Source: WJMT01 sp041686095 (GTDB taxonomy: Bacteria > Acidobacteriota > Aminicenantia > Aminicenantales > Aminicenantaceae). From it: DNA of 28,652 bases. Positions 24,940 through 28,652 of the stretch are shown piece after piece (positions within the stretch are counted from its first letter, which is position 1; every line of letters begins with the position of its first letter). The stretch spans positions 1 through 28,652 of the forward strand of contig JAWLEN010000024.1 in assembly GCA_041686095.1 (NCBI GenBank), written 5' to 3'. The notes beneath the pieces are model-generated. The model had not been told where the DNA came from, ran no database searches, and worked only from the letters and a program-made list of their open reading frames with translations. Made by a program: the position numbers and the translations under genes.

Positions 24940-25974
24940 CTATCGATCAAGATTGCTGAGCCCCAATTCATCAGCCCATTCCAAAACTTCTCTGTATTCC
25001 TTTCCGGAAATCCGCCGGTTTATTTCAGGAAACTCTCTGGCTCTGTATTCAGGCCGGTACTGTCTCATCAGATTCAGATAGCCGTCTTTAGACAATTCCG
25101 TGGCCACAAACTCTAAAAATTCTCTGCTTCCTGAAACTCTGTTCGGAAGTATCAGGTGCCTTATCATCAAGCCTCTTTTCGCCACCCCTCTGCGGTCCAG
25201 GACTAGATTCCCAACCTGCCTGTACATCTCCTTAAAAGCTATTTGGACATAATAAGGATAATTGTAGGCTTCACTTGAGTATTTAGCTGCGCTTTCAGGA
25301 ATGGTGTACTTATAATCAGGAAGATAAATATCCACAATCCCATCCAGGAGCTTCAAAATTTCTAGTTTTTCATAACCTCCTGTGTTGTAAACAAGCGGGA
25401 TTTCAAGTCCCTTTGAAACCGCAATTTTAAGAGCGCTGACAATACCAGGAACATAGTGAGTCGGAGTCACCAGGTTTATATTATGACATCCCAATGCCTG
25501 AAGTTTCATCATAGATTTGGCCACCCTTTGCTCATCCACCATGACTCCTTCTCCTTTAATGCTGATGGTATAATTCTGACAGTAGATGCAGCGCAAACCA
25601 CAGTTAGAAAAAAATATGGTTCCAGAACCTTTGGTTCCCACAAGAGGTCTTTCCTCACCAAAATGGGCAAAAGCACTGGAGATTTTAAGAGAAGCGGTTG
25701 CCTGACATTTTCCTGTTTCTCCTTTTAATCTATTGACCCTGCAGTCTCTTGGACAAAGGGTGCAGCATTGGTAATAAGATTTTAACTTTTTTATCCTCTC
25801 GTCAAGCTCCCCGCTCCGGTATAGATTAATGTAAGAAGGATAGGCTTTATTTTTTTCCTTTTCATTTGTCATTTTCCTGTCCTTTCGAGATAAAAAAAGA
25901 TATGGAAAAGCAAAAATAATTCCTGCATTCCTCACGAAATTTTGAAAAAAGTCCCGTCTTGATTGTTTTTCCAT
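24940..25974 (-). CDS. Radical SAM protein, PflX-like (COG1313), with Tat-like N-terminus
   Basis: Protein of 344 residues with the radical SAM signature C125-x3-C129-x2-C132 (CGLRCIYCQNY), which holds the 4Fe-4S cluster and binds S-adenosylmethionine. A Cys-rich segment before it (Cys70, 71, 74, 78 and 90; CCTLCPRDCRVNRLKGETGK) is typical of the PflX/pyruvate-formate-lyase-activase-like group of unknown target. The N-terminus reads SRRDFFQNF followed by a hydrophobic stretch IIFAFPYLFL, resembling a Tat export signal. That start (25974) lacks a Shine-Dalgarno and lies seven bases after the upstream stop. An internal ATG at 25872 (Met35) has AAGGA with a seven-base spacer and would give a 310-residue cytoplasmic protein. 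Second gene of a probable four-gene operon. Confidence 0.85.
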   Translation of the reverse strand: MEKQSRRDFFQNFVRNAGIIFAFPYLFLSRKDRKMTNEKEKNKAYPSYINLYRSGELDERIKKLKSYYQCCTLCPRDCRVNRLKGETGKCQATASLKISSAFAHFGEERPLVGTKGSGTIFFSNCGLRCIYCQNYTISIKGEGVMVDEQRVAKSMMKLQALGCHNINLVTPTHYVPGIVSALKIAVSKGLEIPLVYNTGGYEKLEILKLLDGIVDIYLPDYKYTIPESAAKYSSEAYNYPYYVQIAFKEMYRQVGNLVLDRRGVAKRGLMIRHLILPNRVSGSREFLEFVATELSKDGYLNLMRQYRPEYRAREFPEINRRISGKEYREVLEWADELGLSNLDR

Positions 25975-25981
25975 ATTTGAG

Positions 25982-26890
25982 TTATTTTGCCTCTTGTCTC
26001 TTATACAAATCCATTATGATGTCTTCCAGAATGGTGGCAAGCAGGCGGTTGAAAAAATCCGGATTTTCCAACATAGGGAAATGGCCGGCTCCTGTTTGAT
26101 AGATCCAGTCAAAAGAGGCAGCATTCTGGGTCGCGATCTCATAAGTTGTATCACGGAGCTTTGAATTGATGCACTGGATAGGGACTTTTATTTCCTTAAA
26201 AGCCTGAGAGCCATCATATCTCAATAAGTGTTCCAGCATATTTAAAGACTTTTCTGGTTGTGATTCCCTCATGTCAATGATTACTTTTTTCATGAGCTCT
26301 TGATCCACTTTATTATGGAAAAAAGTTTCAACAGCATATTCTCTCATTCTGCTTTCAAAGTCTTCTCTCCAAGGTTTTAAAAAAAACTCCACCTGCTCGC
26401 GGCTGTACTTTCTCATGTAATGGTCTTTAAAGGTGTCAATTCCCACCAGACCAATGATTCTTTCTGGCACTAACCCAGCCGCTTCCAGTATAACCGCTCC
26501 TCCCATTCCGTGACCAATAAGAATAATATTTTCCAAACCTTCCCTTTTAATAACAGAAGCTACGTCCTTTCCAAACGCTTCCATGGTCCAAAATTCTCTC
26601 TCTTTTCCGGAAATTCCGTGTCCAGCAAGGTCTAAAGTAATGACTTTATAACCCGAAGAAAAAGCAGGTATCTGATTCTCCCAATAAGACATGTCATTGC
26701 ACCATCCATGCACAAAGACTAAAGAATAATTCCCCACTCCCTTTATTTTATAATAAATACCCACTCCGTCTTCAGAAACAGCTTTTTCAATCCCTGATAA
26801 AGGAGAATCGGGTTCTGCTTTTTCATTACAGCTGCTGAACCACAGAATCACTCCTATGAACAATAGAGATAAAAAAAGAATTTTTCTCAC
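25982..26890 (-). CDS. Alpha/beta-hydrolase-fold lipoprotein lacking the nucleophile serine
   Basis: Lipoprotein of 302 residues (WFSSC, Cys near 21) with a complete alpha/beta-hydrolase fold: FVHGWCNDMSYWE (oxyanion-hole HGW), LDLAGHGISG, the nucleophile elbow, a cap region, and a C-terminal GAGHFPMLENP that holds the usual catalytic His. The elbow reads GHGMGG, where the usual motif is GHSMGG, so residue 128 is Gly (codon GGA). Serine codons are at least two changes from GGA except AGY-derived paths, so a sequencing error is unlikely. It may be a non-hydrolytic binding protein or use different chemistry. Translation starts at GTG 26890 with GGGAG seven bases before it. First gene of the operon, seven bases before the radical SAM gene. 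Confidence 0.87.
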   Translation of the reverse strand: MRKILFLSLLFIGVILWFSSCNEKAEPDSPLSGIEKAVSEDGVGIYYKIKGVGNYSLVFVHGWCNDMSYWENQIPAFSSGYKVITLDLAGHGISGKEREFWTMEAFGKDVASVIKREGLENIILIGHGMGGAVILEAAGLVPERIIGLVGIDTFKDHYMRKYSREQVEFFLKPWREDFESRMREYAVETFFHNKVDQELMKKVIIDMRESQPEKSLNMLEHLLRYDGSQAFKEIKVPIQCINSKLRDTTYEIATQNAASFDWIYQTGAGHFPMLENPDFFNRLLATILEDIIMDLYKRQEAK

Positions 26891-26909
26891 GGCTTTTCTC
26901 CCTTATATT

Positions 26910-26965
26910 TATCCTGAACCATTCATAATTAAACGGCGATATTTTTGACTCTTGAATAATTCAGG
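26910..26965. repeat. Dispersed intergenic element, copy B, with inverted arms
   Basis: CCTGAACCATTCA (26913-26925) and TGAATAATTCAGG (26953-26965) pair at 11 of 13 positions around a loop containing GGCGATATTTTT. The left half and loop match copy A at 3515-3552. It lies upstream of the alpha/beta hydrolase gene. The end sequence ATAATTCAGG also occurs at 84-93 and 16767-16776, both intergenic. Confidence 0.45.
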
Positions 26966-27018
26966 CTGTTCATAATTATATATCATAAAATTAGATAAAT
27001 CAGAAAAAAACAAAAGAC

Positions 27019-28011
27019 TTATCGCACTCCATAATTGTATTCTGTTTTCTCTTCGTTTCGATCCGTAGCCGGGGGAGGTTCTGGAGAAAAAGAGGATATT
27101 TTCTCTCTGAGCTCAGAGGTCATTTCGATCTGTATTGAATCAAGGGAATCTTTAAGTTGATTGACGTTCCTGCCTCCAATGATGGGGCAGGTCACAGCCG
27201 GATGACTCGCTACCCAAGCCACTGCCAAGCTAGCCGGAGAAAATCCTCTTTTTTTAGCAAATTCTGAAAAATCTTCAGCAGCTCGGTACATCCAGTTATA
27301 ACTGTATCTGGTGGCATACATTTTGTTGCTGATCAACCTTCCCGAATCCGGTTTCTTTTTGACTCCGTATTTTCCGGTTAAAAGACCTCCTCCCAATGGA
27401 CTGTAAGGAATCACTCCCAGTTGTTCTGCCTGAGCTTGAGGGAAGATCTCAACTTCTGCCTGGCGTTTAACCAGATTGTACATGGGCTGGATGCAGTAAA
27501 AAGGAGTCCATCCATTTTTTTCCGCTGTTCCTAAGGCTTTGGCTACCTGCCAGGCAGCAAAATTACTGGCTCCTGGATAAAGTATTTTTCCCTGGGTCAC
27601 CAGGTCATCCAAGGCTCGTAAAGTCTCTTCAAGGGGAGTCAAATCATCAAACCGGTGAATAAAGTAAACGTCTATCCTATCTGTTTGAAGACGTTTCAGA
27701 CTGGATTCCACAGCATTCATTATATGATACCGGCTGGCTCCTCTTGAATTAACCTCTTTTCCAGTTGGAAAATAAACCTTACTGGCAATGACCACTTCGT
27801 TCCTGTTCTTTTTTGTGAGTTTTCCCAGTAGGATTTCTGCCTGCCCGTCATTATAAACATCCGCACAGTCAAAAAAATTAATTCCTTTATCCCGACTCAA
27901 GTGAAACATCTCTTTGGACATGTCTGCATCAGCATCCCCGCCAAATGACATGGTACCCAAACACAATTGAGAGACCTTGATTCCTGTTTTCCCTAGCAGT
28001 TTATATTCCAT
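27019..28011 (-). CDS. Aldo/keto reductase
   Basis: Cytoplasmic NADPH-dependent oxidoreductase of 330 residues, the usual family size, reducing aldehydes or ketones to alcohols. The catalytic tetrad is complete: Asp48 and Tyr53 in FFDCADVYNDG, Lys78 in IASKVY, and His119 in YFIHRFD. C-terminal cofactor-binding sequence includes CPIIGGRN. It resembles the YajO/PdxI-like or Kv-beta-like bacterial groups; the substrate is unknown. AGGAGA lies eight bases before the ATG at 28011. A promoter (28036-28063) fits well. It appears monocistronic, with 128 bp to the next gene downstream. Confidence 0.92.
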   Translation of the reverse strand: MEYKLLGKTGIKVSQLCLGTMSFGGDADADMSKEMFHLSRDKGINFFDCADVYNDGQAEILLGKLTKKNRNEVVIASKVYFPTGKEVNSRGASRYHIMNAVESSLKRLQTDRIDVYFIHRFDDLTPLEETLRALDDLVTQGKILYPGASNFAAWQVAKALGTAEKNGWTPFYCIQPMYNLVKRQAEVEIFPQAQAEQLGVIPYSPLGGGLLTGKYGVKKKPDSGRLISNKMYATRYSYNWMYRAAEDFSEFAKKRGFSPASLAVAWVASHPAVTCPIIGGRNVNQLKDSLDSIQIEMTSELREKISSFSPEPPPATDRNEEKTEYNYGVR

Positions 28012-28035
28012 CTTAATTTCTCCTGTTTCAGTTTT

Positions 28036-28063
28036 ATTCTATCACACCCTCCTGATGTTTCAA
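28036..28063 (-). promoter_or_regulatory. Promoter of the aldo/keto reductase gene
   Basis: On the minus strand TTGAAA (28063-28058), a 16-bp spacer and TAGAAT (28041-28036), ten of twelve consensus positions, ending about 25 bases before the start codon. The -35 overlaps the edge of the repeat arm at 28061. Confidence 0.45.
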
Positions 28064-28096
28064 ATAAACACTCTATAACGGAAACAGAAATGCTCG
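28061..28096 (+). repeat. Single arm related to the composite inverted repeat
   Basis: Aligns with 4315-4350: CAAATAAAC, TCTAT, ACGG and GAAATGCT occur in the same order, with two extra bases. No opposing arm and no 140-bp core are found nearby. Confidence 0.4.
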
Positions 28097-28164
28097 CAAA
28101 ATTTATTTATGGAGAAAAAATGGTAACAGAAGCACAGATAAAAAAGGATGGAACTCAATCCTCA

Positions 28165-28527
28165 CTAAGAAGACTTAGAAGCACCATACAAGTACTCCAT
28201 TAGAGCAATAAATTCTGCAGGAAGGGTATCCATAAATTCAATGCCCATACCAAATTTCTTTTCTTCATTGATATTTTTCACCCAACGCACTTTTCCGCGT
28301 AAAGAAATTGATTTTTTCTTTAACAAAGGAAGTCTTATTTTCAAAACTGTGTCCACAGGATAATATTTACGGCTTTTTACTTTCACCCCATTCAAGGAGA
28401 GATTTTCTGCAAAAGCAGTGAATTTATCATAATTGACTTGTTGTTGTGAAGCCGTGTCTTTACAAACTTCTAGTTCTACTTCTTGTTCCTCTTGTTTTCT
28501 TTTTTCCCGCCTTTTTTCCTGTTCCAT
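28165..28527 (-). CDS. PilZ domain protein (probable cyclic-di-GMP receptor)
   Basis: Cytoplasmic protein of 120 residues, essentially one PilZ domain. The two cyclic-di-GMP contact motifs are visible: R6-R7-E-K-R10 (RxxxR form) in the charged N-terminus and N42-L-S44-L-N-G47 (the (D/N)xSxxG motif). The strands ISLRGKVRWV and FGMGIEFMD complete the barrel. Proteins of this kind pass the cyclic-di-GMP signal on to motility, adhesion or polysaccharide machinery; no such genes are nearby. The Shine-Dalgarno is weak (GGATAAAAAG). A TTGTGT-16-TACAAT pair about 30 bases upstream is a possible promoter. Confidence 0.9.
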   Translation of the reverse strand: MEQEKRREKRKQEEQEVELEVCKDTASQQQVNYDKFTAFAENLSLNGVKVKSRKYYPVDTVLKIRLPLLKKKSISLRGKVRWVKNINEEKKFGMGIEFMDTLPAEFIALMEYLYGASKSS

Positions 28528-28652
28528 TATCTTTTTATCCTTTTATAAATCTTATTGTATAAAGAATTCCCGTTTACACAATATTTTTTAAATTACCAAA
28601 AATAATGGGCATCTAACAACATCACCCCTTTGAAGTAATTAATATAATCGAT

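Overview
The window looks like a piece of a low-GC, Gram-negative-type bacterial chromosome, most likely from a Candidatus Aminicenantes-like lineage. This placement is inferred from two adjacent GWxTD-domain proteins, an Oar-type TonB-dependent receptor with an N-terminal carboxypeptidase-regulatory-like domain, and many secreted peptidases and lipoproteins; no rRNA or other marker gene is present to confirm it. A run of 100 Ns at 22001-22100 marks a scaffold join, so the order of the two flanks is an assembly inference. No tRNA, rRNA, CRISPR array, transposase or integrase was found.

Layout. 1-4045: a tandem universal stress protein (+), then on the minus strand a VWA-domain protein, a small membrane protein and a DUF4870 protein. 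4046-4461: a divergent intergenic region holding a composite inverted repeat whose two arms each supply the -35 box of an outward promoter. 4462-9121: an S9 (DPP-IV-like) peptidase (+) convergent with a sodium:solute symporter (-), together suggesting peptide breakdown and solute uptake. 9417-16721 (-): a TonB-dependent receptor preceded by a near-perfect sigma-54 promoter and closed by a strong hairpin terminator, then an apparent three-gene operon of a TPR protein, a GWxTD lipoprotein and a GWxTD-TPR protein. 17100-22000 (+): a GT-C membrane glycosyltransferase and a sulfatase/alkaline-phosphatase-superfamily lipoprotein cut by the gap. 22101-26890 (-): a probable operon of an alpha/beta-hydrolase-fold lipoprotein, a PflX-like radical SAM protein, an alpha-oxoamine synthase and an M28 peptidase cut by the gap. 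27019-28527 (-): an aldo/keto reductase and a PilZ protein.

The most unusual feature is a family of four ~140-bp intergenic repeats (4166, 7050, 9240, 19587). The core is nearly identical in all copies, while the outer arms differ between copies yet stay complementary within each copy. In three copies the element lies 4-54 bp after a stop codon and always reads in the same orientation as the gene it follows. This points to a structured RNA element in 3' untranslated regions, or a palindromic mobile repeat with a preferred landing site. Other points worth attention: two proteins of one operon have lost a key catalytic residue (Ser to Gly in the hydrolase, Glu to Lys in the M28 peptidase), and the radical SAM gene offers a choice between a Tat-like N-terminus without a ribosome binding site and an internal start with one.
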